DNA from: Alphaproteobacteria bacterium
GTDB taxonomy: Bacteria; Pseudomonadota; Alphaproteobacteria; G02398745; G023898745
Direction of reading: 5' to 3'
Assembly: GCA_027366195.1 (NCBI GenBank)
Contig: DAHXKW010000095.1
Location: 1-7,891 of the forward strand
Length of the DNA stretch: 7,891 nt
How positions within the stretch are numbered: the first letter of the stretch is position 1; every line of letters begins with the position of its first letter. The notes under the pieces are model-generated. The model made no database searches. It was not told the origin of the DNA and saw only the letters and a list, made by a program, of their open reading frames with translations. The position numbers were made by a program, and so were the translations under genes. This document shows positions 1 through 6,823 of the stretch, one piece after another.

Positions 1-343
1 CAACAATTTCCTTAGCCAATGCCAAGCTTTTTTTTTGTTCACCTGTTGCACGATAAACAACGCTTAACATGTTCAGTAAAAAAGGTATATTTGGATAATG
101 GCGGCAAAGATCTTCTGCTAATTGCACATGCTGAAAATTTCCTTCCTGAATTTGATCTAGTGCATGATCCAATTTTGCTCTATCTACCTTGGATAACTGA
201 TCTAGATACGGATCTGGAATGGGAACTTTTAAAATTTTATAAGGTAAAATATTTTGATCAATCAAGTCACGAGATTTAAAAAGTGACAAAATTTTCCTGA
301 ACACGGACCACTTCTTATTTAACCACTCACCTTGAGTATACAT
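1..343 (-). CDS. TPR-like hypothetical protein, C-terminus cut by the window edge
   Basis: Reading leftward from the ATG at 343-341, the frame stays open for 114 codons to the left edge, so only the N-terminal part is visible. The protein starts MYTQGEWLNKKW and has a basic, partly amphipathic stretch at residues 10-25. No signal peptide or membrane helix is seen. Residues about 60-114 look like one to two tetratricopeptide-type helical hairpins: an EGNF turn, then an AEDLCRHYPN helix end, then a LLNMLSVVYRATGE block followed by an Ala-rich helix. An in-frame TAG at 358-356 limits upstream extension. The gene begins 38 bases after the ftsE-like stop on the same strand, so co-transcription is likely. 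It is not FtsX, because it lacks membrane segments. TPR proteins are scaffolds, and the C-terminal domain that would tell the function lies outside the window. A run of nine A (coding strand) occurs near the edge. Confidence 0.7.
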   Translation of the reverse strand, partial: MYTQGEWLNKKWSVFRKILSLFKSRDLIDQNILPYKILKVPIPDPYLDQLSKVDRAKLDHALDQIQEGNFQHVQLAEDLCRHYPNIPFLLNMLSVVYRATGEQKKSLALAKEIV

Positions 344-381
344 GATAGGAAAGCCCTATATAGAAAAATAATAACGTAAAT

Positions 382-1080
382 TTAAGCCGTCTTTGCAGAG
401 GCTGGCTCCTGTAAACAGATACTATTAGTACGCATATGAAGCCGCGGAAATAAAAAAGTACGAAGCAATGTTTGATTATGTGTGACGCATACAATAGATG
501 TACCTTGCTCATATAGTTGTATAAATAACTGCATAATCTTAAAAGCGTTATAATCATCTAAATGACCTGTAGGCTCATCAGCAAAAATAATAACTGGCTT
601 AGAAATCACAGCTCTTGCAATACCAATACGTTGTTTTTGCCCATCAGACAATTGATCGGGATAGTAATTATATAATTGCTTTAACCCCGCCCAATCAAGT
701 AATTCTCTAGCAAGTTCCCGTGCCCGTTCCAAAGACATTTGCCCTGTCATGTAGGGTGCCAAAGCAACATTATCAAGTGCCGTCAGATGATCAAACAAAC
801 GTCCATCTTGGAAAACAAGACCCATATGTTGCCGAATCAACATGAGATCATTTTCGTTACATACGGAAGTATTCGTTCCGAAAACAGTGATCCGTCCTTC
901 TATTGGCTTAATAGAACCATACATGAGCTTCAGAAACGTTGTTTTTCCAATCCCACTATTTCCTGTCACGAAATAAAACGCATTATGCCCAATAGTGAAC
1001 GAAAAATTTTGGATAATATTTTCCCCACCAGGGTATCTAAAAGTTACATTTTGGAAATTGATAAGATCAATTTGTCTCAA
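382..1080 (-). CDS. ftsE: FtsE-like ABC transporter ATP-binding protein
   Basis: This is an ABC ATPase of 232 residues from the TTG at 1080. It has Walker A GNSGIGKT (40-47), Q-loop VFQD (Q91), signature LSDGQ (144-148), Walker B VIIFADE (163-169) and H-loop His201. The block VFQDGRLFDHLTALDNVA after the Q-loop resembles FtsE, the cytosolic ATPase that drives FtsX and controls septal peptidoglycan hydrolases during division. The length fits FtsE (about 220 residues). The signature has Asp where LSGGQ has Gly. No ftsX lies beside it: the next gene is TPR-like, so the partner must be elsewhere or the protein serves another LolD/FtsE-class exporter. The frame is open upstream to a TTG at 1152, but that adds a 24-residue non-conserved hydrophobic stretch and overlaps the likely promoter, so the start at 1080 is preferred. 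The start codon has no clear Shine-Dalgarno site. Confidence 0.8.
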   Translation of the reverse strand: MRQIDLINFQNVTFRYPGGENIIQNFSFTIGHNAFYFVTGNSGIGKTTFLKLMYGSIKPIEGRITVFGTNTSVCNENDLMLIRQHMGLVFQDGRLFDHLTALDNVALAPYMTGQMSLERARELARELLDWAGLKQLYNYYPDQLSDGQKQRIGIARAVISKPVIIFADEPTGHLDDYNAFKIMQLFIQLYEQGTSIVCVTHNQTLLRTFLFPRLHMRTNSICLQEPASAKTA

Positions 1081-1113
1081 AAACCACGAAAATACTAAAC
1101 CTATCCATTTTAA

Positions 1114-1142
1114 TATATAGCATTTTATTAATACTCCGGCAA
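1114..1142 (-). promoter_or_regulatory. Candidate sigma70-type promoter of the ftsE-like gene
   Basis: On the minus strand, TTGCCG (1142-1137) and TATATA (1119-1114) are separated by 17 bases, each matching four of six consensus positions. Transcription would start near 1107, giving a short leader before the TTG at 1080. An alternative pair is TTGTAC (1152-1147) with TAATAA (1130-1125), spacing 16. The site is assigned by eye in AT-rich sequence, where chance matches are common. Confidence 0.35.
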
Positions 1143-1145
1143 TGA

Positions 1146-1190
1146 TGTACAATTAGTCTGTACAATATAGAGATCAGATCGAGATCAGAA
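1146..1190 (+). promoter_or_regulatory. alr upstream region with two direct-repeat pairs and a candidate -10
   Basis: TGTACAAT occurs twice (1146-1153 and 1159-1166), 13 bases apart, and GAGATCAGA occurs twice (1170-1178 and 1181-1189), 11 bases apart and directly against the alr start. The second TACAAT (1161-1166) is a good -10 candidate 24 bases before the start codon, but no clear -35 stands at the right distance. Spacing near one helical turn makes protein binding possible. There is no clear Shine-Dalgarno sequence, so the GAGATCAGA copies may also serve ribosome entry. Confidence 0.35.
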
Positions 1191-2264
1191 TTGCGCCCAA
1201 GCTTTGCTTTTTTATCAGCAGAAAATCTAAAACATAACATAAATACTATCAAAAAACTGGTTGGCCCTACGAAAATTATTGCTATGGTCAAAGCGAACGC
1301 TTATGGTCATGGTATTCGATCCACGGCACAAACTCTTGAGGGATATGCTGATGTATTTGGTGTTGCCTCATTAGATGAGGCTTTGGCCATCAGAAAAATA
1401 GGTATAAAAACACCTATTTTATTAATGGAAGGCGTTTTTGACTACAACGAACTTGCGATAGCTGCAGAAGAAGGTATACATGTTGCTTTACACAACTTGG
1501 TCCAATTAAACTGGCTAGAACAGTTCTCAAAACCACTATATGTCTGGCTTAAAGTATCCACCGGCATGGGACGTCTTGGATTTTCTATCAATCTAGCAAA
1601 TAAAGTCTATCAACGTTTACTAGAACTTAACTTTGTTCAAAAACCAATCAAAATATTTTCTCATTTTTCTTGCGCCGATGAAAAAGAAAACCCCATTAAC
1701 AACCAACAAATTAATACTTTCAAAAATTTTATCGCCAATAAAAAAGGGGAATACAGTTTTTGCAATTCAGCTGCTTTATTTAATTTCCAAAACTGTCACT
1801 ATGACTATGTTAGACCCGGTCTTGCCCTTTATGGAATAAGTCCATTTCCAAACAAAACAGCTGAAAGTTTGAACCTCAAACCTGTTATGACCGTTTGCAG
1901 CGAACTTATTGCTGTCCATCAGATGGAAAAAGGACAATCTGTGGGCTATGGTGCTTGTTATGTTTGCGAAACAGATATGCCCGTCGGTATCATCGCCTTT
2001 GGCTATGGTGACGGTTACCCTATAACAACAAAAAAAAACACCCCCATTTTGGTAAATAATGTCAGATGTCCTATTCTTGGTAGTATATCGATGGATATGA
2101 TGGCTGTTGATCTGCGTCCATACCCAAACGCCCAAATAGGTAGTAAAGTTGTTTTGTGGGGGAAAGACTTAGAAGCTACGGAAATAGCCGCGTGTACTAA
2201 TCAAATCCCATGGAGTTTAATTTGTGGAATACAAAATCGTGTGCGGTGTATTTGGGAGCAGTAA
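1191..2264 (+). CDS. alr: Alanine racemase
   Basis: This is a PLP-dependent, fold-type III alanine racemase that interconverts L- and D-alanine in the cytosol and supplies D-Ala for peptidoglycan. The PLP lysine is K34 in AMVKANAYGHG. The second catalytic base is Y253 in VGYGACY. Other family positions seen are R128 (GMGRLGF), R208 (RPGLALYG), Y272 (GYGDGYP) and the substrate-contacting M301-D302 in SISMDMMAVDL. The length of 357 residues is normal for the family and the C-terminal domain is complete. The start is a TTG giving MRPSFAFLS, which aligns with the usual N-terminal strand of the family, and no better in-frame start precedes it. A run of nine A lies at 2030-2038 inside the C-terminal domain. 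yejB follows after 3 bases, so the two are probably one transcript. A catabolic DadX role cannot be excluded, but no dadA is adjacent. Confidence 0.95.
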   Translation: MRPSFAFLSAENLKHNINTIKKLVGPTKIIAMVKANAYGHGIRSTAQTLEGYADVFGVASLDEALAIRKIGIKTPILLMEGVFDYNELAIAAEEGIHVALHNLVQLNWLEQFSKPLYVWLKVSTGMGRLGFSINLANKVYQRLLELNFVQKPIKIFSHFSCADEKENPINNQQINTFKNFIANKKGEYSFCNSAALFNFQNCHYDYVRPGLALYGISPFPNKTAESLNLKPVMTVCSELIAVHQMEKGQSVGYGACYVCETDMPVGIIAFGYGDGYPITTKKNTPILVNNVRCPILGSISMDMMAVDLRPYPNAQIGSKVVLWGKDLEATEIAACTNQIPWSLICGIQNRVRCIWEQ

Positions 2265-2267
2265 ATC

Positions 2268-3320
2268 ATGTGGTTTTATGTTTTAAAACGTTTATTACTA
2301 ATATTTCCGACATTATTAGGGATCATAACTATTAATTTTTTCATTATCAATCTAGCACCCGGTGGTCCCATTGATCAGATAGAAATGCAACTCCGATCTG
2401 AACCTACAAGCTATATGAGTTTTACCGGCAACAAAGATTCTTCTCAAATTTTAGACTGTAAACTAGATGATGCTACGCTTGAGAAATTAAAACAGGAATT
2501 TGGTTTCGATAAACCTCTACTTAGAAGATACCTAGACTTAATTCGAAATTATATGTTTTTTGATTTTGGAACAAGCTTTTACAAGGGAACTCTAGTTTCA
2601 AGTCTTATTATTGATGGTTTAGGTATTTCTTTTAGCATCACCTTACTTGCTATGTTTTTCATATTAAGCGTATCCATCCCTCTTGGGGTTTTAAAAGCAG
2701 TAAGAAAAGGGAAAATCTTCGAATCTTTAACAACAACAATTTTGGGTATTTCTTATGCCACCCCAGGTTTTATATTTGCCATATGGCTGCTGATTTTTTT
2801 TGCCGGCGGATCATTTTTGAGCTGGTTCCCTGTTCGCGGAATCGATTCTGGGTTGCCACCAGACACAAACTTCTTAAGTCGCATAGGAGATTATTTATGG
2901 CACCTTACGTTACCTGTTTTATCTATTGTTCTTGGACATTTGTCTCGCCCTGCCTTAGCTACTAAAAATGCTATTGCCGATGAAATCAGCAAACTATATG
3001 TAATCGCAGTCCGCGCAAAGGGGGCTTCAGAATCATATATCCTGTTTCGACATTGCTTGAAAAATGCTTTGTTAACGATTTCCACAACTATTCCCTATAT
3101 GTTTTTAAGCATCTTTTTTTACACAACACTGATGATCGAATTTGTTTTTTCAATAGAAGGCATAGGATATATTGGATACGAAGCTATTATTACCCGCGAT
3201 TATCCCGTTATGTTTGCCACAATATATTTATTCTCTTTATCTGGATTATTATTAGTTTTAATTTTTGACATTATGTATACTTATCTTGATCCTCGGGTAA
3301 ATTTTACAGAACAAAGATAG
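2268..3320 (+). CDS. yejB: Yej-type peptide/microcin C ABC transporter permease YejB
   Basis: This is an inner-membrane permease of the DppB/OppB class, 350 residues long. There is one helix near residues 8-29, then a long periplasmic loop (about 30-115), then about five more helices (near 119-142, 155-179, 210-225, 270-292 and 313-337). The cytoplasmic EAA loop that contacts the ATPase is IAVRAKGASESYILFRHCLK (246-265). The FAGGSFLSWFPVRG stretch (178-191), the LPPDTNF region and the closing DPRVNF are typical of YejB rather than DppB. In E. coli, YejABEF imports microcin C and other oligopeptides. Only yejB is here: yejE, yejF and yejA are absent from both sides. The ATG lies 3 bases after the alr stop, with a weak GGGAG-like site inside the alr end. 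The gene ends 5 bases from the convergent ruvX. Confidence 0.9.
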   Translation: MWFYVLKRLLLIFPTLLGIITINFFIINLAPGGPIDQIEMQLRSEPTSYMSFTGNKDSSQILDCKLDDATLEKLKQEFGFDKPLLRRYLDLIRNYMFFDFGTSFYKGTLVSSLIIDGLGISFSITLLAMFFILSVSIPLGVLKAVRKGKIFESLTTTILGISYATPGFIFAIWLLIFFAGGSFLSWFPVRGIDSGLPPDTNFLSRIGDYLWHLTLPVLSIVLGHLSRPALATKNAIADEISKLYVIAVRAKGASESYILFRHCLKNALLTISTTIPYMFLSIFFYTTLMIEFVFSIEGIGYIGYEAIITRDYPVMFATIYLFSLSGLLLVLIFDIMYTYLDPRVNFTEQR

Positions 3321-3325
3321 CTGTT

Positions 3326-3835
3326 TTAAGAATTCGTACCAACAATCGTAGCCGTTACTTTATTACGTAAGTAATCCAACGTGTTTTGCAATATGTAAGA
3401 AGCTGCCAAACTATCTACCTTTTGTTTGCGTTTTTTACGGGATAAATCACCCTCTATCATCGCGTTATCAGCCGCTACTGTACTCAGCCGCTCATCAAAT
3501 AACCCAATTGGAATGTTTGGGAAAAACTTACGTAGTTTTTCACAAAACTCTAATACTTTTTGACAAGCTGCCCCCTCTGAACCGTTCATGTTCAAAGGAT
3601 ACCCAACAACTATGCCACCGCAAGCATGTTGATCAATCAATGAACCTAAAGCCTGGAAAGCATTGCAGCTCTTAGAATCAATCGGAAAAAGTGGGGTGGA
3701 TAAATGCCACATAATATCAGAAACAGCTACACCTAAAAATCGTTCTCCATAGTCAATTGCCAGCAATCTCTGCCCTTTAACTACAGCCAATATATCTACT
3801 TGAATCAAATTATTTCCTTGATTTATTGGAGTCAT
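3326..3835 (-). CDS. ruvX: Putative pre-16S rRNA nuclease / Holliday junction resolvase YqgF
   Basis: This is an RNase H-fold protein of the YqgF/RuvX family, 169 residues long, and essential in many bacteria. In E. coli it is linked to 5'-end maturation of 16S rRNA, and the family was first proposed as Holliday junction resolvases. The three acidic active-site residues are present: D28 in AIDYGERFLGVAVSD, E115 in FDERLSTVAA, and D141 in VDSLAASYIL. The VVGYPLNMNGSEG loop (76-88) is also diagnostic. The ATG at 3835 lies 4 bases after the trhO stop. A GTG at 3859 would extend the protein by eight residues into the trhO end and is less likely. It is the second gene of a leftward pair with trhO, and both encode RNA-related enzymes. 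The N-terminal 20 residues before the first strand are not conserved. No hairpin terminator is seen after it. Confidence 0.92.
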   Translation of the reverse strand: MTPINQGNNLIQVDILAVVKGQRLLAIDYGERFLGVAVSDIMWHLSTPLFPIDSKSCNAFQALGSLIDQHACGGIVVGYPLNMNGSEGAACQKVLEFCEKLRKFFPNIPIGLFDERLSTVAADNAMIEGDLSRKKRKQKVDSLAASYILQNTLDYLRNKVTATIVGTNS

Positions 3836-3839
3836 TAAC

Positions 3840-4751
3840 TTATTGTACCAAAGCGGCACGTTTCACGCCAATATGCCGTTGCCCTCGAAGTTTCGCCAGC
3901 ACAATCTGTTTCTGTCTATCACGAAAACGTTCCTTTTGCTGAAGAGCAGTTCGATTAATACAATGTGGACAAGAAACGCCCGCCTCAAAATCAGGTGAGA
4001 GTTTATCAGCTGCATTTAAAGGGTATCGGCAGCCATGACATAACTCAAAGCGCCCCGTCGTCAGCGTATGATCTACTGTCGTGCGATTATCAAAAACAAA
4101 GCACTCCCCTTCCCATAAAGAATCTTTGGAAACAACATCTTCCAGATACTGAAGAATACCCCCATGTAACTGATAAACATTTTTAAAACCATTGGCCAAC
4201 ATATAAGCTGATGCTTTCTCACACCGAATCCCTCCAGTACAACACATAGCAATCTGTGCATCTTTTTTGTCACCTAGGTTCTTTTCAACATAGCCAACAA
4301 ATTCTGTGAACTTCTTCGTTTTTGGATCTATGGCATTTTTAAATGTGCCCACTGCTACTTCATAATCATTCCGTACATCTAGGACAATCACATTTTCATC
4401 TTGAATCAAACGATTCCACTCATCCGCACCAACCAAAACTCCAGTTTTTTCATAAGGTTTAGCTTCTGGACGTCTTAACGTAACGATTTCTTTTTTTAAA
4501 CGAATCTTCATGCGATAAAATGGCATTTCATCAGCATATGATACCTTCCAAGTAATAGCTGGAAACCTTGATTTCAAAAAAGATAATAGGGCATCAACAT
4601 GCTCAACAGCCCCTGCAAGCGTTGAGTTGATTCCTTCAGAAGCAATTAATATCGTACCCTTCAAATGTTCGCACAAAGGTAATAGTTCAGCTTTTAGTTT
4701 GTTAGGCTCTTCAATTGGTGTAAACAAATAAAAAGCAGCAATTTTAATCAT
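3840..4751 (-). CDS. trhO: tRNA uridine-34 5-hydroxylase TrhO (rhodanese domain)
   Basis: This is an UPF0176/YceA-family enzyme of 303 residues. It forms 5-hydroxyuridine at the tRNA wobble position using oxygen, the first step to cmo5U/mo5U. The N-terminal half (IAAFYLFTPI, then KGTILIASEGINSTLAG at 31-47) is the acylphosphatase-like UPF0176 region. The rhodanese domain (about 115-210) contains VIVLDVRNDYE and the active loop CCTGGIRCEKAS, with the likely catalytic Cys at 171 and the family Cys at 177. The C-terminus has paired cysteines CHGC (238-241) and CPHC (261-264) that could bind metal, then a basic tail. The ATG at 4751 gives the family-like start MIKIAAFYLF. A TTG at 4766 would add five residues. 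No clear Shine-Dalgarno site is present. It is the first gene of a pair with ruvX and is divergent from the lipoprotein gene. Confidence 0.92.
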   Translation of the reverse strand: MIKIAAFYLFTPIEEPNKLKAELLPLCEHLKGTILIASEGINSTLAGAVEHVDALLSFLKSRFPAITWKVSYADEMPFYRMKIRLKKEIVTLRRPEAKPYEKTGVLVGADEWNRLIQDENVIVLDVRNDYEVAVGTFKNAIDPKTKKFTEFVGYVEKNLGDKKDAQIAMCCTGGIRCEKASAYMLANGFKNVYQLHGGILQYLEDVVSKDSLWEGECFVFDNRTTVDHTLTTGRFELCHGCRYPLNAADKLSPDFEAGVSCPHCINRTALQQKERFRDRQKQIVLAKLRGQRHIGVKRAALVQ

Positions 4752-4780
4752 ATAAGCCAAACACAAATACTGTTTGACCT

Positions 4781-4786
4781 ATTATA
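4781..4786 (-). promoter_or_regulatory. Consensus -10 box for trhO-ruvX
   Basis: A perfect TATAAT is read leftward at 4786-4781, about 30 bases before the trhO start codon. The -35 is weak: TATCCA stands at 17-base spacing and TTGTAT at 20. The box overlaps the first copy of the TATAGACCTT repeat, so a factor bound there could affect trhO expression. Confidence 0.4.
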
Positions 4787-4829
4787 GACCTTTTACTAAT
4801 AACTGGATACAATTGGAGATATAGACCTT
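4783..4829 (+). repeat. Ten-base direct repeat TATAGACCTT in a divergent promoter region
   Basis: The exact word TATAGACCTT occurs at 4783-4792 and 4820-4829, 37 bases apart start to start, between trhO and the lipoprotein gene. A candidate rightward -10 TACAAT (4808-4813) lies between the copies, with TAGACC of the first copy at 17-base spacing in the -35 position. It could be a regulator site, part of the promoters, or chance. Confidence 0.35.
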
Positions 4830-4846
4830 AACTGTAGTTTGCTCAG

Positions 4847-5320
4847 ATGCGTTTTCAAAAAATTATACTCTTAACAATGCTTGTATTACCAACAGCTTGC
4901 GGAACAATGTTGGAATCGAACCAGTATAGTTCAGAAAGATCTAATGAGATGTCTGCTCGTATCCTTATGGGAACTGTAACTGGCGCTGAATCTGTTAGCG
5001 TTGATGGTGGCGATCAATCCGGAACACTTGCTGGCGGCGTGGGTGGTGCAGCAGCAGGTGGACTACTTGGAGCAGCGCTTGGTAGTGGTTCAAACAGTAC
5101 TGGAACAGGTGCTCTTATTGGCGCAGCACTTGGTGGACTTGGTGGCGCAGCTGTTGGAAAACATGCCGGCGCTAAACATAATGCATGGCGCATCTTTGTA
5201 AGAACAGATGCGGGAGAAGAAATCGCAGTCGTCCACAAAGAACGGCTATACAAGGGCACGAGGGTTCGTATTGAAGTTCCTCTCAGTGGAGGACGTGCAC
5301 GCTTACACCCCGTTGGTTAA
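4847..5320 (+). CDS. SlyB-like glycine-zipper outer membrane lipoprotein
   Basis: This is a 157-residue envelope protein resembling SlyB/Pcp and the rickettsial 17-kDa antigen family. A basic, hydrophobic signal (residues 1-17) ends in LPTAC, with C18 as probable lipidated residue. Pro at -3 is a departure from the usual Leu. GTVTGAESVSVDG (42-54) matches the SlyB pre-zipper strand. Residues about 59-107 form two glycine-zipper membrane hairpin segments (GGVGGAAAGGLLGAALG and LIGAALGGLGGAAVG). The tail FVRTDAGEEIAVVHKE...GTRVRI (117-142) matches the SlyB C-terminal domain. Members sit in the outer membrane and are tied to envelope stress and integrity. The gene is divergent from trhO and ends 9 bases before dnaX, so it probably leads a three-gene transcript with dnaX and ybaB. 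The start lacks a clear Shine-Dalgarno site, but the signal peptide supports the ATG. Local GC is higher because of the many Gly/Ala codons. Confidence 0.85.
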   Translation: MRFQKIILLTMLVLPTACGTMLESNQYSSERSNEMSARILMGTVTGAESVSVDGGDQSGTLAGGVGGAAAGGLLGAALGSGSNSTGTGALIGAALGGLGGAAVGKHAGAKHNAWRIFVRTDAGEEIAVVHKERLYKGTRVRIEVPLSGGRARLHPVG

Positions 5321-5329
5321 TTCAACTTT

Positions 5330-6814
5330 ATGACCTCTAAAATTCTTGCTTTAAAATACAGACCACAAAAATTCTCCGAAGTTAAGGGGCAAGAACATAT
5401 AGTTAATACACTTAAAATTGCTATCGCTGAAAATTCCTTGCCACATTCAATCATTTTCTCAGGCATCCGAGGAACAGGAAAAACAACATTAGCACGCCTA
5501 GTAGCCAAACGTCTCAACTGCGAAAACCCAGTAAATGGAGAGATATGTGACGTTTGCAACAATTGTCTAGCCATCAAAAATGGGAAGCATCTTGATGTAT
5601 TAGAAATAGATGGTGCCAGTTATACTGGCATTGATAACATTCGTGAAATTATAGAAGCGTCTCAGTATAAAGCTGTCATGGGAAAATATCGTGTATTTAT
5701 TATTGATGAAGCCCATATGTTATCTAAAAATGCTTTTAATGCACTGCTCAAGAATTTAGAGGAACCGGCTGATCATGTCTGCTATATCCTGGCAACAACA
5801 GAGCTACATAAGATTCCAGACACAATATTGTCTAGATGTATGCGTTGCCAAATGTCCATGTTTAGTGTTGAAGAACTCGTAAGTACACAAAAAGAATTGT
5901 TAGATAAAGAGAATATTGCTTATGACGAATCGTCTTTATTTGACATTGCTTATGCAGCAGATGGTTCTATGCGGGATGCGCAGACTTTGTTAAATCAAAT
6001 TTTACTGCTATCTCACGGAAAACTCACTAAAGAAACTACTTCTAATATTTTGGGACTTGGACAAAGGCAGGATTTATACACACTTTTAGAATATTTACTT
6101 TGTGGCGAAGTTGAGCCGTCTTTAGTACAGTTTCAAAAAATAACAAAGCAAGGTATCTTAGGGCATATGCTGCTTAGCCAATTAATGGACCTGATTTATT
6201 GGCTTTGCTGTATAAAATCCACCCCTACTTTGAAGCTAGAAAAATCATACCCAGACCTCGAACGTGTCAAGGGAAGTATGCTCGCTGATCAAATAGGGTT
6301 ACCTAAATTACACATGGTCTGGCAAATTCTTCAAAAAGGATATCAAGAGTATATGAGCTCGCCTCTAAAAGGCCCCACTCTTGAAATGGTTTTAATGCGC
6401 CTTTGTTTTATACAAGACCTAAAATTTGATCTGGTAGCAACCAACACACAAATTGAAGAACCTAAACAATGGAAATCATGGGATGTTTTACTACGCCATA
6501 TCCGTCAACATAAGGAACCTGTCTTATATGAACAGCTTGCTAAAACTTACAATTGCATATCATATCAACAAGGAAATTTGATCTTAAGTGGACCTGATAA
6601 TAAAACATTGGTATCAGAAATAATAAACAAATTAAATCAATTGACGGGTATATCTTGGCGCGTTACTATAAAGAATGGGGATGGTACTTCTAGTACTGCG
6701 CCTCATAACGACCCTCAAACCTCTTTGCCTCAAACCACTGATCCGGAGTTACCGGATGTCGTTGCGGATTTAGCTCAGACCTTTCCTGATATGGTAGTAA
6801 CGGTTAATGCTTAG
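5330..6814 (+). CDS. dnaX: DNA polymerase III subunit gamma/tau
   Basis: This is the clamp-loader ATPase of the replisome, 494 residues long. The AAA+ module shows ALKYRPQKFSEVKGQ (7-21), Walker A GIRGTGKT (45-52), the zinc-binding cysteines C64, C73, C76 and C79, Walker B VFIIDEAH (122-129), sensor 1 ATTE (155-158) and the SRC arginine-finger motif (168-170). The collar region follows, and a C-terminal tau-like domain (from about residue 380) carries the LSGP...LTGISWRV block that binds the polymerase alpha subunit. The linker is short, so the protein is smaller than many alphaproteobacterial DnaX. No A-AAA-AAG slippery site with downstream hairpin was seen, so a single tau-type product is expected. 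The ATG follows the lipoprotein stop by 9 bases and has no good Shine-Dalgarno site, which suggests translational coupling. ybaB follows, as in many bacteria. Confidence 0.96.
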   Translation: MTSKILALKYRPQKFSEVKGQEHIVNTLKIAIAENSLPHSIIFSGIRGTGKTTLARLVAKRLNCENPVNGEICDVCNNCLAIKNGKHLDVLEIDGASYTGIDNIREIIEASQYKAVMGKYRVFIIDEAHMLSKNAFNALLKNLEEPADHVCYILATTELHKIPDTILSRCMRCQMSMFSVEELVSTQKELLDKENIAYDESSLFDIAYAADGSMRDAQTLLNQILLLSHGKLTKETTSNILGLGQRQDLYTLLEYLLCGEVEPSLVQFQKITKQGILGHMLLSQLMDLIYWLCCIKSTPTLKLEKSYPDLERVKGSMLADQIGLPKLHMVWQILQKGYQEYMSSPLKGPTLEMVLMRLCFIQDLKFDLVATNTQIEEPKQWKSWDVLLRHIRQHKEPVLYEQLAKTYNCISYQQGNLILSGPDNKTLVSEIINKLNQLTGISWRVTIKNGDGTSSTAPHNDPQTSLPQTTDPELPDVVADLAQTFPDMVVTVNA

Positions 6815-6819
6815 GGGGC
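6811..6819 (+). promoter_or_regulatory. Strong ribosome binding site of ybaB
   Basis: The sequence TTAGGGGGC at 6811-6819 includes the dnaX stop codon and places a purine-rich Shine-Dalgarno core 6-9 bases before the ybaB ATG at 6824. It is the clearest such site in the window; most neighbours have weak or no recognisable sites. It supports a higher translation rate for YbaB than for DnaX from the same transcript. Confidence 0.6.
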
Positions 6820-6823
6820 TTTA

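Noticed and set aside
19..279. Rightward open frame of 86 codons at the left edge
   Set aside because: It is the shadow of the leftward TPR-like gene, whose frame is open across the whole region and has recognisable helical repeats.
1081..1152. N-terminal extension of the FtsE-like protein from the TTG at 1152
   Set aside because: The extra residues do not resemble FtsE and overlap the probable promoter; the conserved domain starts right after the TTG at 1080.
1395..1420. Inverted repeat AAAATAGGT / ACCTATTTT with an 8-base loop inside alr
   Set aside because: It encodes the conserved KIGIKTPIL stretch of alanine racemase, is inside the gene, and has no terminator context.
3318..3380. Bidirectional terminator between yejB and ruvX
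   Set aside because: Only five bases separate the stops, and the sole nearby inverted repeat (six-base arms in the ruvX end) has no GC stem or T-run.
5001..5259. Overlapping frames on both strands within the lipoprotein gene
   Set aside because: They arise from repeated Gly/Ala codons of the glycine zipper; the residues give no family resemblance and have no start signals.
5330..6814. Programmed frameshift in dnaX giving a separate gamma subunit
   Set aside because: No A-AAA-AAG-type slippery site followed by a hairpin was found; the A-runs near 6135 and 6335 are not in a suitable context.
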